Shown here: one piece after another, positions 1 through 12,700 of the stretch | Layout of the letters: each line of letters begins with the position of its first letter | Numbering within the stretch: the first letter of the stretch is position 1 | NCBI GenBank assembly: GCA_030549205.1 | Contig: JAUKTV010000009.1 | Coordinates: 1,581,116-1,645,115 of the forward strand | Direction: 5' to 3' | DNA: 64,000 nt | DNA from: Apiosordaria backusii | Lineage: Eukaryota; Ascomycota; Sordariomycetes; Sordariales; Lasiosphaeriaceae | Made by a program: the position numbers and the translations under genes | Notes under the pieces: model-generated | Seen by the model: only the letters and a program-made list of their open reading frames with translations | Told to the model about the DNA's origin: nothing | The model's database searches: none

Positions 1-334
1 AAATGTGGAAGGACGTGCAAGAGGAAAGAAATAAGTCTGTGTTATTTTCCGCCACTTTCCACCCACTGCCAGCGAGAAGAAAGTTGCCCCTCCGGCAACA
101 CCTTCTCCGTCCAGCTCCCGTCTGCAAAACCTTGCATTCAAATATTGGGTGCAAGCCCGCGTTTTATAACACACCGTCTTCCCCATCTTGCTTCATAACA
201 AAACCTACCCGTGACCTTCCTCACACCCTTTGCGCCCCTACTTATTACACCTAGATACCTACCTAACCTACCTCGCTTTTTGAGTCGGCTAAATCATAGG
301 ATCCGCTCTTACCTACAAAAGTCTGAAATCGATC
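1..334. other. Non-coding upstream region
   Basis: Leader and promoter side of the first gene. It is pyrimidine-rich and contains short C/T tracts just before the start codon at 335. An open frame begins at position 3, but it has no coding character and no splice context, so no gene is called. The upstream neighbour lies outside the window. Confidence 0.5.
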
Positions 335-705
335 ATGTCGGCTGCCGAGTACTATCAACAAGGCCCGCCACAACAGAGCTACGGTGCCTCCCACCCTCCA
401 CCCCAGGGCTATCCTCAGTACCCTCAACCTGTGAGTCGACCTCGTTCAGACGACGTTGGGATGGTATCTTTCCTGACCAAGAGATACTGACGACATTGCA
501 GTCCTATGGAGGCCCCCCGCCACAACAAGGTTACTACCCACCCCAGGGTCCTATGCAATATCAACAACAGGCGCCCCCAAGAAAGAGCAGTGGTGGCGAC
601 GGCTGTCTTAAGGGCTGTTTAGCAGCCATGTGCTGCTGTTTCTTGTGCGAAGAAGGCTGTGAATGTTGCGCCGACTGCTGCGAATGTTGCATGGAGTGCT
701 GTTAA
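335..705 (+). CDS. Small cysteine-rich tail protein, CYSTM-like
   Basis: Two exons, 335-430 and 502-705, encode 99 residues. The 71-nt intron has donor GTGAGT, a CTGAC branch site and a CAG acceptor. The first two thirds are rich in Pro, Gln, Tyr and Gly (repeated PPQ/GYP motifs). The last 34 residues carry 15 cysteines in CC and CCC clusters around a short hydrophobic core (LAAMCCCFLC). This is the plan of CYSTM-type proteins: a disordered N-terminus and a C-terminal cysteine-rich membrane module. In yeast and plants such proteins are linked to stress tolerance and tail anchoring. Membrane placement is inferred. The start is the first ATG after an in-frame stop and gives the family-typical short N-terminus. 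Zinc or metal binding by the Cys tail is an alternative role. Confidence 0.8.
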
Positions 706-1526
706 ACGTGGCAAGAGCGGTGAGGCTGGAACCTGTATGGAGTTGAATTGGTTACGGGTGGCTAGAATGGTCCTGTCTCCCGGCGAGACCTGAGACGGAG
801 TGGTACAGAGCCGGCAGGCGGACTCTTCCTATCTCCATATAGGTGACAGCGGGGAGTGAGTACCCTGTATTTTGTTATCGTGTCGTTTTCCTTGCTGGCT
901 TTGGAGTTTGGACAGGGCGTTTTATTCGGGCGGGTCAGTTATTGCCTGCGCGCACACTGGTAATCAAAAAGAGACAGGGAGCGCTGCGAGGACAACAGGG
1001 CAAGGTCGGTTGGTTTTTGCAAACTCATTTCACCTCTTGTCATGATGTGGAGTGCGGGATGCGCAGTTGGTCATTTGTATGTGTTGAGTGGATAGTATTG
1101 CACATCTGACCATGATTGAAACTACATGGCACCTTGCTCAACTGCCCCTACTAGAGAGATACAGACGTGAGAGAAGCAGTCAGTCCGCAAGTTGTACGTA
1201 TGAAGTGTGTTACTCTTGTTGTGCCTGTTGAGGGTGGTGATGGGGGAAAACTGGGGCTGTCGAGCTTGTCCAATCACAGCACCTCAATCCCTGAAATACA
1301 TGCCAAGGCCTCTATGGGGCATGGGTGGGCTGTCCAGGGGAGGCGCACAGCCTCTTTGACGTCGGGTCGGCAACCTTCTGGGAAGCTCCCTCTCCGTTCC
1401 CAGTTCCCGCTCTTTAACATACCATGCCTATCTGATTTAAGTTGCCAGGCAACAAGCAATTTTCTTCAAGTCTTCATCGTGTCAACACTGCCAGGTGGGC
1501 GTCCGTCGGATCACCACACAACGACC
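706..1526. other. Intergenic region
   Basis: This holds the 3' flank of the CYSTM-like gene and the promoter and leader of abp1. Several open frames occur on both strands, but none has a credible start, splice sites or recognisable protein. Nothing else is seen. Confidence 0.5.
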
Positions 1527-4028
1527 ATGTCTTCGCTCAATCTGTCCACCAACGGCGTGGCCATCAGGAACAGCTACCAAGGCGTCATCAATGGCACGCT
1601 GTCATCAACCTCGCCCACTGCAGCTCGCTGGGCCCTGTTCACGGTACAGGCGCCATTAGTGAGTGCCTTTCAAAACACAGGCTCGAAAGAAAGTGTGCTC
1701 AAAGTTGAGAGCACTGGCGGTGAGTTTTCTGGGAATCCTCCCGGCTCTTCCGGCTCAGGCTTGCTAACCGGCCATTTGTGCGAACAGAGGGCGAGCTCGC
1801 CGACCTGATCGAGGATTTCAACGAGGGGCGCATCCAATTTGCTTTTGTCAGAGTCAAGGATCCAAACAGCGGCCTGCCCAAGAACGTTTTCATCGCCTGG
1901 TGCGGTGGAGGCGTCCCCGAGCGGACCAAGGGCTACTTCACCAGCCACGTTGCCGCCGTCGCCAAGGTGCTCACCGGCTACCACGTTCAAATCACCGCGC
2001 GATCCGATGCCGATCTCGAACCCGAAGCTATCGTGCAGAAGGTTGCTGATGCCTCGGGTGCCAAATACTCGGCTGGGTCCGCCCCGCCCTCAGCAGCATC
2101 AGCAGCAGCGGCACCACCGCCGGTTGCGAAGAAGCCCGTCTTCACTCCGACAACCTCCAGTTCCAGCAGCTCGTTCAATCCACTCGTTGCGGCCCGCGCC
2201 CGGAGACAAGATAATGCCGACGATGACGGTTGGGGAGCAGACGCCCCTCCCGTCTCCCGCACCCAGATTGAAAAGGTTGCGCCCGCGTACAAGCCAACCA
2301 AGGTCGACATTGCCGGTTTGAGAAGAAACCCCGACGAATCCCGTCATAGTACCCCGTCCAAATCGGATGAGCAGGATAGTGACGTTGTCAAGGGTGGATA
2401 TCAGCCCGTGGGAAGAGTTGATTTGGCTGCCTTGCGGGCACAGGCAAAACAGGATGACCGCCCTACCGTTGTAAAGGGCGCATATGAGCCCGTAGGCAAA
2501 GTTGACATCGCCGCTATCCGTGCCAAGTCACAACGTCCAGTGGAACCATCAGAGGAACCATCAGTGCCCAAATCTCTCGCAGAGCGCAGTGCCGCCTTTG
2601 CTCAGTCAGAACGTCTCACGGATCTGCCCAAGCCCAAGGTCGCCAAGAAGTTTGGTAGCACTCCCTTTACTGGGACCAAAGCTCCCACGCCATCCGGCTA
2701 CAGTGCTGCATCTGTTCCAGCGCCTCCGCCTGTTGGGGCCGCCAGCCGGACCTTTGCTGACCAGGGAGGCAAAACGCCGGCCCAGCTGTGGGCAGAGAAG
2801 AAGGCCAAGCAGGGTGGATCTATCTCGACGGCTTCCCCCGCGCTCGCGCCTGAAATCACGGCTCAGAAGAGTGGCAGTGAGTGGAAGAGCGGTTACGCAG
2901 GAAAGAGCTGGGCTCCTGTCAGTACGACCAATTTTGGACGTGGAGGGGTGGAGAAGCATGCGACGGGGGGCAGTGAGCGCTCACAACCCGAGAACGAGCC
3001 CGAGCCAGCCGCGCCCTCTTCTGGCGGCATCTCAGCACTGCGCGATAGATTCAAGGACCAGACACCCATGAGCACCTCGTCACGATCCGCGCCGGCTGTT
3101 CCTACCCCAGTTGAAGAGGAGACTGCACCTCCGCCACCACCTCTGGCTAGCCGACCTGCGGGAGGGTTTGCTCTCCCGGGTCTTCCATCCCGACCAGCCG
3201 CCGCGGAAGAAGAAGAGGAGGAGGAGGAGCAACAGGAGCCCCCTGTCCCATCTCGAAATTACGAAGAACGTGAGCCCTCTCCTGTGCGTATTGCAGTGCC
3301 GGTTGCACGCAGTGCTGTTCCGGACCTTGAACCGCCGGTCGAGGCCCTCCCCCCTCGCCCTGTCCCTGTACCCGCGGAAATACCCCGTGAGGAAGACCTC
3401 CCAGCTGAGGAGGATGCGTATGATCCCCGAGCTGCTGCCGCAAACGTTGCGGCGGTTGCCAGTGAGGCTGCCGGGCGCGGCGCTGACGCTCCACAAACCA
3501 ACAGTGCTGGTGGTCTGCGTGCGGTAGTTCTATTCGACTACGAAAAGGCCGAGGACAACGAACTCGAGCTTCGTGAAGGCGAATTCATCACCAACATTGA
3601 CCAGGTGGATCCTGACTGGTGGATGGGCACAGACGCTCGGGGCCAAAGCGGCTTGTTCCCTTGCAACTATGTCGAAATTATCGAGGATGACGTAGAAGCC
3701 CCTGTTCCCCCGGCCCCGGTCCCGGCCCCGAGCCACCCTCCTGCATCCGAACCCGAGCCCGAGCCCACTGCAGGAGCCGGGCGAACGGCCACAGCCCAGT
3801 TTGACTACGAGGCTGCAGAAGACAATGGTAAGCCCCGATCATCTCCAATGTGACTACGAACCTTGTGAGTGGTGAAACTGATAGATCTCGTATACAGAAC
3901 TTAGCTTTCCGGAAGGCGCCACGGTCACGGACCTGGAGTTTCCAGACGAGGATTGGTGGTTTGGACACTACAAGGGCGCATCAGGTCTTTTCCCAGCCAA
4001 CTATGTGGAACTCGATCAACAGTCTTAA
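1527..4028 (+). CDS. abp1: Actin-binding protein 1 (Abp1/drebrin-like)
   Basis: Three exons, 1527-1719, 1788-3827 and 3898-4028, give 787 residues. Both introns (68 and 70 nt) have GT-AG ends, and the first has a TGCTAAC branch site. Residues 1 to about 145 form an ADF-H actin-binding domain (GELADLIEDF, IQFAFVRVKDP, GYHVQITARS). A long acidic, proline-rich middle follows, with three copies of a Y-x-P-x-G-K/R-V-D-I/L-A-x-L/I-R motif near 2284, 2398 and 2485. Two SH3 domains end the protein, at about 641-697 and 729-785; both have ALYDY-like starts, a WW pair and GLFP-NYVE ends. Yeast Abp1 activates Arp2/3 and recruits Ark/Prk kinases and Srv2 at cortical actin patches. It has one SH3 domain, so the tandem pair here is the filamentous-fungal form. 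The last intron splits the second SH3 domain. Confidence 0.95.
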
Positions 4029-4552
4029 GTGTAACTTTGGTAACGTGGCAAAAGTCTGGGTTGGGCTTGGCTTCGTGGCTTGATTCAATATCTGGTATAT
4101 TGCGATACCATACAGCGTTTGTTGGAATGTGCAACCGCTCACTAGCGTGAAGTAAGAAGAAGTAGCCAAATAGCAAGATTGACGTGCATATCCTGTGCAA
4201 GTGCCCTGTGTTCCTCAGAAGTGGTGTCAGTGGTTGTTGTCTCGGTCTTGGCAATGACCGCACTTGCTCTGACGCCCAGGTGAAGACACATGCTGTAAAC
4301 GTGGTATCAAACTGTTGAAATAAGACTACGGTGGTTCTTGTGTATTTATTCATGCATTTAGCTCGTCACTCTTGGATGTCTGAGAGAGTTTGTAAAACTG
4401 GGCTGTGCTGTGCTGGCTGAGTGCATCCAAGGTTCTTCGGCGTGTGCAGCCACTAGCCAATCCACACACCCGACCTTCTGGAACCAACCAAGCACACCAC
4501 CTCAACCACACCCTCTTACTCTGGCTGAGCACCAACAAGAGAAGCGATCAAG
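4029..4552. other. Intergenic region
   Basis: This is the 3' flank of abp1 and the promoter and leader of vps37. It is rich in CA/CT runs just upstream of the vps37 start. No gene or RNA is recognised. Confidence 0.5.
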
Positions 4553-5378
4553 ATGTATTCACATACACCACCAGCACCACCACCAAAGCCTCCCGGGAAC
4601 CATGACACCAGTGGGATGAGCACACCAGTACTGGCGGGGCCGTCGTCGCAAACACCCCGCCCTCCACCTCCGCTGCCTGAAGCCGTCATAGCTGGCGGGC
4701 TGCACTCCTCAGACTCCAGTGCAGCAGCGCCAAATGGCATATCGGCTCAAACCCAAGGCATCCCGGACCCCGGAGACCAATGGCTGCCGAAATTTTTACA
4801 AGATAAATCGTATGTTCATGTCCACTGTTTGTACGGTCCCGTTCGGCCCTACCATTGCTAACCAAAACGGCCACAGAAAACAAGACCTGGCCGAGATACT
4901 GTCTGACCCGGCACGCCTCTCGGCACTAACTCACTCACCACAGACCATGCACCCTTCTTTGGGATCGTCTCATGAGGCACTGCAGGCAGCACTGAGCGAA
5001 AACATGGAGCGCGCCGCTCAGCTGCTCGAGCTCGAGGCGAGGCTCGCCCACCAGCGATCAGCAACACAAGCCCAGCTGCTGTCGACTCACGCGCTGGAGC
5101 GACAGTGGCGAGCCAAGCAGGCCGAAATGGACCATGCTCTGGCACCGTTTGCCCCGGCTAGCCTGTACCAGCGTCTTAGCCAAGGGGTACAGGAACAGGA
5201 GGGAGTTTGCTACGCATTGGAGGAGAGCTTTCTTGAGGGAGAGGGGGATGGTGCGTTGGCCACAGAGAGAGAAGTGGGCGATTGGATTAGGAGGTATAGG
5301 GAGGCCAAGAAGTTGTACTACCTGAGGCAGGAGAGGAAGGAGAGGTGGGATGAAGGAAGGGTTGGCGGCTGGAGATGA
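4553..5378 (+). CDS. vps37: ESCRT-I subunit Vps37, Mod(r) domain
   Basis: Two exons, 4553-4809 and 4877-5378, encode 252 residues. The 67-nt intron has donor GTATGT, a GCTAAC branch site and a CACAG acceptor. The first 75 residues are a Pro-rich disordered tail (PPAPPPKPPG). From residue about 85 comes a helical Mod(r) region: DLAEILSDPARL, then a coiled coil (ENMERAAQLLELEARLAHQR), ending in a lysine/arginine-rich helix (YREAKKLYYLRQERKERW). Vps37 forms the ESCRT-I core with Vps23, Vps28 and Mvb12 on endosomes and sorts ubiquitinated cargo into multivesicular bodies. Length and domain order match fungal Vps37. It lies convergent with the next gene, with about 250 bp between stop codons. Confidence 0.88.
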
Positions 5379-5625
5379 ACACTTGGAATTTAGGGGCCAG
5401 TCAGATGGGGGGCAATCGCTTGTTTTGGTCCATTACAGACAGCACCTTCGTCCCCGAGGGAAGGGTTCTGTAAGACCAATCTAGGTTACAACTACCAAAT
5501 CCGACCCGCAGGAAGAGATATAATTCAAGCCACCATGCGCTCGCTACCGTTGAAACACCAATCCGAAAGTTGAGCCGTCTTCCCTTGTCTAACGCGTTGA
5601 CAACGGTGTGATTGATCTCACTGCA

Positions 5626-6792
5626 TTATAGGATACTAAACGGACTCCTTTTCATCTCCGGGCTTCGCGGGCTCATTGGCAAGGCGAACAAGTCCTCCTC
5701 CGTAGCATCCTCAATCCCTGATGCCCCCGCCACCGAGGCTGACCGGGGCAAGCTGTTCCCAATGACGGCATCCAGCGAAGCAACGCCGGCACCTGCAGAA
5801 GCCCCCATAACACCTCGTCCTGCTTGGCTTACCGAATCCGAGGTCGCGGTAGATGACGTAGCAAGGGAGGACTGTGCACGACGCTGGGTATCCTTCGAGG
5901 CTGTTGAGGGGGTGTGTAAGTGGTCTGTCCATTGAAAGGGGCTCAAGGACGTAAATCTGGGTGTCTGTAACATACCTTGACTGGCAGCAGCCAGTTCTGC
6001 CGGGCTCGTCGCGAGCTTCAAACCTCGTAGCTTTTCGCCCAGCTTCCCTCCTATCGGGCTCCTGGGACTCGCCGGGCCGGCCGTTGTCTGCGGGATATGC
6101 AACCTGGTAGGCTGAGGGACGCCGTGATCTGGGCCGAGCCCAAAGTGGTCGACAATCCATTGCCGTTCCTGCGCCGCCATCTCCAACCCCACACTCTCCC
6201 CATTCGTCCTCATTTCCAGTTCGATCTCAGCCTGCAGCTCTGCCAGCCGCTTCTTTGCCCATATCGTATGGAGCACGCCTCGCAGGCCCGCCTCTTGTTT
6301 GCTGGTGAGCTCGGCCGGGAAGATGGCAGGCATGGGCATCGTGCGTAACACGGGCCCGCCCAGCCCGCCTTTGCGTGTGATACTGACGAGCGCCGGCACT
6401 GGTGCACCGGTAGGCAAAAGAAAGTAGGTACGTCTCGTGTTGGCGCCAGAGCTACCACTGACGCCAACACCCACACTAACGCCGACGTCGATGTCTCGGA
6501 CGGCCAAGGCCGATGTTTTGCCTTCCCACGAAACTTCCCATTCGCTGGCGCCGTCCACCTCCTTCTTGCCCCCCGTCGTCTGGGACTCTTGTTGCTGTTG
6601 CTGCTCCTCCCCGGCGACTGAGGCGTCCCATTCTACCATCAGCACCTTGGTGCCTTCATTGCCCTTCCCTGTCTCGAATTCGAACCGGGAGAAGGCCAGT
6701 CCCGACGAAGGTGAGGTGGGCGTCTCGACCACATCCAGGAGTTCGGGAGCCGCCGCCGTCACCGCCGCCACCGACCTAGCGGTCGTGGTCAT
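5626..6792 (-). CDS. Conserved fungal protein of unknown function
   Basis: Two exons, 6792-5976 and 5900-5626, give 363 residues. The 75-nt intron (donor GTATGT, acceptor AACAG) is a multiple of three without a stop, so retention would add 25 residues. The start at 6792 (MTTTARSV) is preferred over an in-frame ATG at 6849. The N-terminal half reads as a beta-rich domain (SRFEFETGKGNEGTKVLMVEWD, WEVSWEGKTSALAVRDID, RRTYFLLPTGAPVPALVSI). A basic, helical stretch follows (GVLHTIWAKKRLAELQAEIELEM). The C-terminus is Ser/Pro-rich and ends in possible proline-directed phosphosites (SPRSPEMKRSPF). A five-Gln run and a VSVGVGVSG stretch are low-complexity inserts. I do not recognise a family. The body looks structured and the intron is well formed, so the gene is likely real. 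Confidence 0.72.
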   Translation of the reverse strand: MTTTARSVAAVTAAAPELLDVVETPTSPSSGLAFSRFEFETGKGNEGTKVLMVEWDASVAGEEQQQQQESQTTGGKKEVDGASEWEVSWEGKTSALAVRDIDVGVSVGVGVSGSSGANTRRTYFLLPTGAPVPALVSITRKGGLGGPVLRTMPMPAIFPAELTSKQEAGLRGVLHTIWAKKRLAELQAEIELEMRTNGESVGLEMAAQERQWIVDHFGLGPDHGVPQPTRLHIPQTTAGPASPRSPIGGKLGEKLRGLKLATSPAELAAASQGMLQTPRFTSLSPFQWTDHLHTPSTASKDTQRRAQSSLATSSTATSDSVSQAGRGVMGASAGAGVASLDAVIGNSLPRSASVAGASGIEDATEEDLFALPMSPRSPEMKRSPFSIL

Positions 6793-9700
6793 GGTGGTGG
6801 TCCGGTCGCAGAAACAGGAGAAGGACACAGGCAACACAGGCACAAACAAGACCCGAGCGTCAAGCCGGAAAGGAAGGGGGGTGGGGGGCCCTTGAGTGGG
6901 GAAGGGGTAGGAAGGGAGGGGAGGGGCGTCACCTAGTAGAACTCAGTGAGGTGTGCCTTCGGCCGTATATGTTCCGGGGCGGCTGAGGTGATGATGAAAA
7001 CCAGGGTATCTGACCCGGCCCCTTAGCTAGTTGGGTCAGGGTCAAGCCTGTGTGTTACACACGCCCGAGTCGGGTCCGCCAACAGACGGTCCGAGAAGCA
7101 AGACCGGATGCCAGAGTGTCAATAGGAGTGACGGCTCGGACGAGGCCTGGCAGGGCGGGGAAAACGGCGAATGGTTAGGAAAAGAGAAGAGCTGGGCTTG
7201 GCTTGGAGATAGGTTGAGGCGTGAGAGATGGACACCGACAGGCCGGCCTAGATGAGTCAATATGGCAGGGGAAAAGTAGGAGTAGGTATTTGGCCCTGGC
7301 ACACCAAAGGAGAGGCAGGGTAGACCGCAGCGGCGTACCTTGGTTTAGGGTAGGGTACCAAGGATTTTGTTACTACCACGGCGAAAATCGAGAGCAAAAG
7401 GACCACCTGGTTCTGGTGTAGGCTAATATGAGCAAAGTATGCACAGATGCAGCCGCGGCGGGCGAACTGTGATGGGGGGTACAGGAGCGGTTGCAAATCT
7501 TGTACGAGACGGCCAGCCTGGTGTCGAACGGATAGGCAAAGATTAGAGCGACAAAACTCCTTACACAGGATGACGAGTGCCGTCAAGGGTCGAGATAGCA
7601 GGCAAAGAAGGCAAAAAACGAGGCAAAGGAGAAATCGGAGAGGTGACGAGGAGGACGGGAAGCGCCTTCATCTTACTTGGCAACGTCTGCTTCACCTATA
7701 ACTGACAAACTGACAAACAGCAAGGCCCGCAGTCCCGCAGTCCCGCAAAATCGAGGCTCCCAAGCCAAACCCCGCGACTGAGGGCGAGGATCGCCCATAA
7801 ATTCCCCCACAGGTCCGGGGTCCCGGGGCAAGGACTGCCCATTCATTCCAAATTTGGGAAAAGGCCATCCACGACGCGAGGAGCTGGCCCAGAGGAGAGT
7901 GTGCTTGGGACACTGGTCAGAGAGACCAAGGTGTTTGCGCATGAGGCAAGATCCCAGTGCATCAACCAATGCATGCCCGAGGATGCATTGTCTTGGCCTA
8001 CCGATCCAAAGAATACTGGGCATTGTTTATGTATGTATATCGTCCTCCTCGGTCTCTGTGTGATTGTTTATCAGAAGGCTTTTCAGCTTCTTTTACATAC
8101 AAGACACCTTCCACCGTACCGACCGCTACATAGGGTACAGTCAAGAGATTCGGTTCGTGGATACTGGAACTTGAACTTCAACAACAGAGGAATGTTAGAT
8201 ATGGACTGGAGAGACAGCATCTCTCGCGCTTTCCTCCCATACCGAGCGAGGGGCGGAAAATCAATGAGGGGCACTGGCACCCTCAAGTTTCCAAAAATAG
8301 ATCCACGGCGCTTGGCATTGAGCAACACCCCTCCTCCAACCAGGACAGTATTGTCTTGGAAATGGAGCCAACTTCTGGAAGCACGACCGTCGACTTCAAA
8401 AAAGCTGCAAACCCCGGACAGAAGCCCTACCTCGGCCAGAACCGTTTGACCTTGGTGAGCGAAGTTGTTCAGTGGCCCTTGTTTCTGTTCTAGGCAGTGT
8501 TAGTTGTCCCCTTTTGTAGCCTGCCACTGATATCACCGTGAGTGATCAGTTCGACCTTGGAAAAGCCCTGTGCTCGTACGCGAATCAAAACGCGGGATGT
8601 CACCAGTCCAACTCAGACCGGATATGACCAACTGTTACCTTGGTCTGAACACTAGAAAGGTCCCCTTCTTCATAGGTTCCGTACTGCCCCCGGACCTGTG
8701 ATTTCCCCGCACATCATTTCATCTGAATATGGATCGAAATGCCCTGGAAGACATAGCTAGATGTGGTGTTGTGTGGTGCCGTGGCTGGAGGTAGCGTTGC
8801 TAGCCAGCGATACGGGACCCCGCGTTGCAGATTGATAACCAAGACGTTGGGCGAGGTCTGTTTAGGAAAGGCGTGCTGCGAAAAAAAAGCTGACTAATAG
8901 AGGCGTCTGGGACGAGGCAATCTTGGCACGCGGAACGGTTACGAGACCGAAGACCTCGGGGCCGGCAGAAGGCCCCACTTAAAGGCGCCGGACTACCGTC
9001 CAAAGTCCATCTATCACTCCCGTCACGGCACGGAGCCGTTTTCACCCAGAGCAAACGTCGACAGCGGTTTGGGGCATTGCGTACTAGGCGTGCCGCGGAG
9101 AGTGCCCGGCAAATCTTGAGTCTCATCCTTCGACCGGAAGCCATTGGCCACTGAAGATCAGACTCGTTGATCTTTGTTCTTTTGGTCGCTCTGGGACTGA
9201 CGTTGACAGGTTCGGCGTCTGGTGTTTCTCGCAGTCAGGTATAACGCCCGGGTCGGACGGAAGTTTGAGACATGTCGCCTGCATAATGTCTCAAGACGGA
9301 GAAGACGCCGCCTTGCTCACTCTGGCAATGATGCTTCAGACCGACCAGACCTTATCGGGGGATAAATCTAGCGTTGACGTCAATGTAGGACCACCGATGG
9401 CACGTTTTTCGGGTTTCCTCTGCGTGGCGGGTGGTTGTTGTACCCTTCAAAGAGCCCGAGGAGTCGGTTGGACACAATGCTCGTAGACCGAGATACTGCC
9501 GTCGAGCATGTTAGGCGAAGGGGCGAAGGAAGCGGGAACATTCGAAGCAAGATGCTGGGTTTGATGCCGATTTCTGGGTGGCAGATGCTTGCTGGCCACA
9601 AGATGGGACGACGAAGCTGCTTGTTACATTGAGCATTGACTGTAGGGGGGCGAGGCGTCGTCGGGTCAAGTTGAGCGGAGAGGATGGGGGATTTTGAACG

Positions 9701-12700
9701 ACATGGAAGCCTAGACTCGGCCGAAGTCTTAACTTTCGGGACACGGCCACGTCTGACAGATCTGGGTCGGCAGAAGCCCGATGGCCGCCGGGGGGGACAG
9801 GGAACAAAGGTGTGGTCTTGGAGAACGGGGGCCACGGCCAAACCCCTCACGGCCCCGAGAGGACGACATCAAAAACGGCCGGAGTAGGGCCGTGGCGACC
9901 CAACTGTCGCTGGTATTGCCCGATTCGGTACAACGTATCCCTCAGTGTAGCCCTGGGCCCCAGCCAGCACGGCTAAATTGCAACAGGTGCGCAAGCTTTT
10001 GGTGGAAACCTTCTTGGTTTGTGATGCCTGGGGAACAAACTGGCCAAACTGTCGGGATTGCCAAACTGAATGGCCGGTTGCCTGGGTATATATAATAAAG
10101 ATCGTGGGCGTCACACGGTGAAGGACTTGATACCTCGTGTGCCCTGCTCTCACGACGACGGGAGGAAACCCGAGCCCACTTTGGTTACACCGGTGATGGT
10201 GCTCGAGATACAGATACACAGCACGCTTTTTGCGCCATGCCTCTGGGAGTCACCTGAGGCTATCCACCAGAAAAGATAAAGTATCGGTACATGCATCTCA
10301 ACCCTTCCACGCCGCTCTCGCTTCAGTTGAGCTGCTCGGTTGATACTGCCGTTGTTAGTCACGCTAGATGTAGTGAGCTCCTGGGATCAATGGGATGTAA
10401 TGTGATAGGTAACTGGTCGAAGGACCGTTCTACGGTCGCATTCCGAGAGAAACGTCTTTATGCGGTGATGATATCACTGGTCAGTTATGGTTAAACTCAC
10501 CAGCAGACTAGACAGTTCACCCAACTGCCGACGGCAGGGTTCACGGGTCCTTCGCGCATATGAAGCCGGCCTTGTGCTGCTTGCTTTTCATCTCTCAACG
10601 CCCTTCGGCAAGCAATTTCTCCTTCCTGTGCAACCTGCCAGCCTCATTGCCCCCTTCTGTATGGCAGCCAGGGGCAGGACAAATTCCCGAATCTGGTGAC
10701 ACCAAGGTTGCCAGGCATGAAACCAGACCCAGTAGCGATCGACGGACCGCCAACCAACAGGAATTCTGTCAAGATGGCCTGCTGGAGATTACAGTGTGCG
10801 CTGCAGGCTGGAATGTCTGGCAGGCGGGAAAGGCAAGCCCGAGACGACCAAACAAAAATATTCAGAGACAAAATGACGAGGAAAGGAAGTAACAAGCGAG
10901 GGATCTACACGTACGCACGCTTGAGTCTCAGCGCCTCGTTATACGTCTGTCCCACGTGTAGATGCGTGGAGATATGTACATTATACTCTCGACCTCACGC
11001 AGCACCTGTCACAGGCATGCCTGTTGCAACCTGCAAGCCGTCATCAGTATGTATACTCGACTATCGAAGGTACGTAGGTGGGTGAAAGTTATGATTATTT
11101 ATGCCCGACCCCAACCTTGGATGATGCTGGTGACATGCTGGTGACATGCTGTTGATGATGGCGAGGGTGATGATGCTGATGCCGATGTCGATGCTGATGC
11201 CGATGCTGATGATGCTGATGATGAGGATGGGCGTGGATGAAATGTTCAAGAACGGATGTCTGTCCGTTCACTTTCGTTGCTCTCCCATAGAAATTCCAGG
11301 CCTCTCCAGTGTTCGGTGCTTCTTGGGCTCCGTGATTGGCTCCGGCTAAATTACGACGTGCCCGCCCACATGCACCGCGATGCGGCCAAGCCTCCCCATG
11401 TCGCGCTACCGGTCCGAGAGTGCGGGCTGCTAAGCAGGGGGTTATGCTCTGCTAGTGCAGCCGCTGTGGTCGCACCAGCAAGACATCCCGAGCAAATCGC
11501 CGGCTACCCAGCGCCCGCTGCTCAACGGTCGCGCTGACACTGATGCAGTCCAGACACTAGGAAACAAACCCTGAACAGGCCCGATTGGGACACACCCTCA
11601 ATGAAACGCGAGCAATCACCCAGGGGTGCTGGCGATAGCAGGGTACCAGAAATTCCCCGCGATGGCTCCGCACCGACGAGGTATTTGGCTCGCTGGCGCA
11701 GACCCGCCAGGGTAAACGGTTCGCACTTGGGCCTGTGGAGGGGAGGGGCGTGGCACATCAGCGAGCCATCAAGGGCGCTCGATTCTGGCCCGACTCCAGC
11801 TCCTCTCCACTATTACGCCGGCCAAACCGCCGTGTGGCCATCGCCAACCCCAAACCTTCATCCCATCCCTACGCTACAACCACACATTCACTCTCTCACC
11901 TTCTCCCCGCGAATCCCAGTGATCACCGGCCATGCCATACCGCTACGGCCACCTGTAATTCTGATTCTACCCTGCCTCCGTTGGCTTCTGTGTCGCTGTT
12001 CCGTCCTCGAAGCTTTTGATCATCCATTTCGGCGCGTGTTCGGGCACACGTTTTGTCTCTCTCTTCGCCTCTTTCGCCCTTTCACCCTTTCCCCCCACCC
12101 TTCCAAAACAGGCCTCAATCCCAGCTCCGTCAAACCCGTCAAACCCCGTCCCGTCCCGTCTCCTCCTGCCAGGCCCTTCCTGCTTCTTGTCGTTTGTCGC
12201 CGCCAAACTCGAGTTATTCCTGTGCCTTCCACCGGGTGACTAGTCGCGCGCATTGTAGCCCACGGTGACCTACGACTTCTTTCCGGCTTTTCTTCCCTGG
12301 CCCGTTGGCATCGTCTTCGATTAACCTGACTCGATCTGGCCCGACCCCGAACCCGTCTGAACCAGCACCGACGTGCGCCGCTCCTACATTCACTCGTTAT
12401 CATCCAGGCGCCCGTGTCCGGAGAGTGAAAAAGTGACCCTTCTTTTCGACAACAATCACTCGAGGAAACCGAAGACGCCTTGCGACGGTTGCGCGCTTTT
12501 CCCCCTCTCGATCCCGAACCAAAATTCGAGCCTCGACTCCGATTGTCCGACTAACTATCGAGTTCAACACCACTACTCACGCTCATTAGCTAGTTGTGGA
12601 ATTGGGAGGGCTCACCTGTGGTTTGATCTCTCGACGTTTCTTTCTTGCGAGGCCGATGACCCATCATGGTTAAATTGCGATTGGTTTGTGTTGCCGCCAT

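Noticed and set aside
2502..3527. Long frames overlapping the abp1 exon on both strands
   Set aside because: Ser/Pro/Arg-rich shadows of the biased Abp1 coding sequence.
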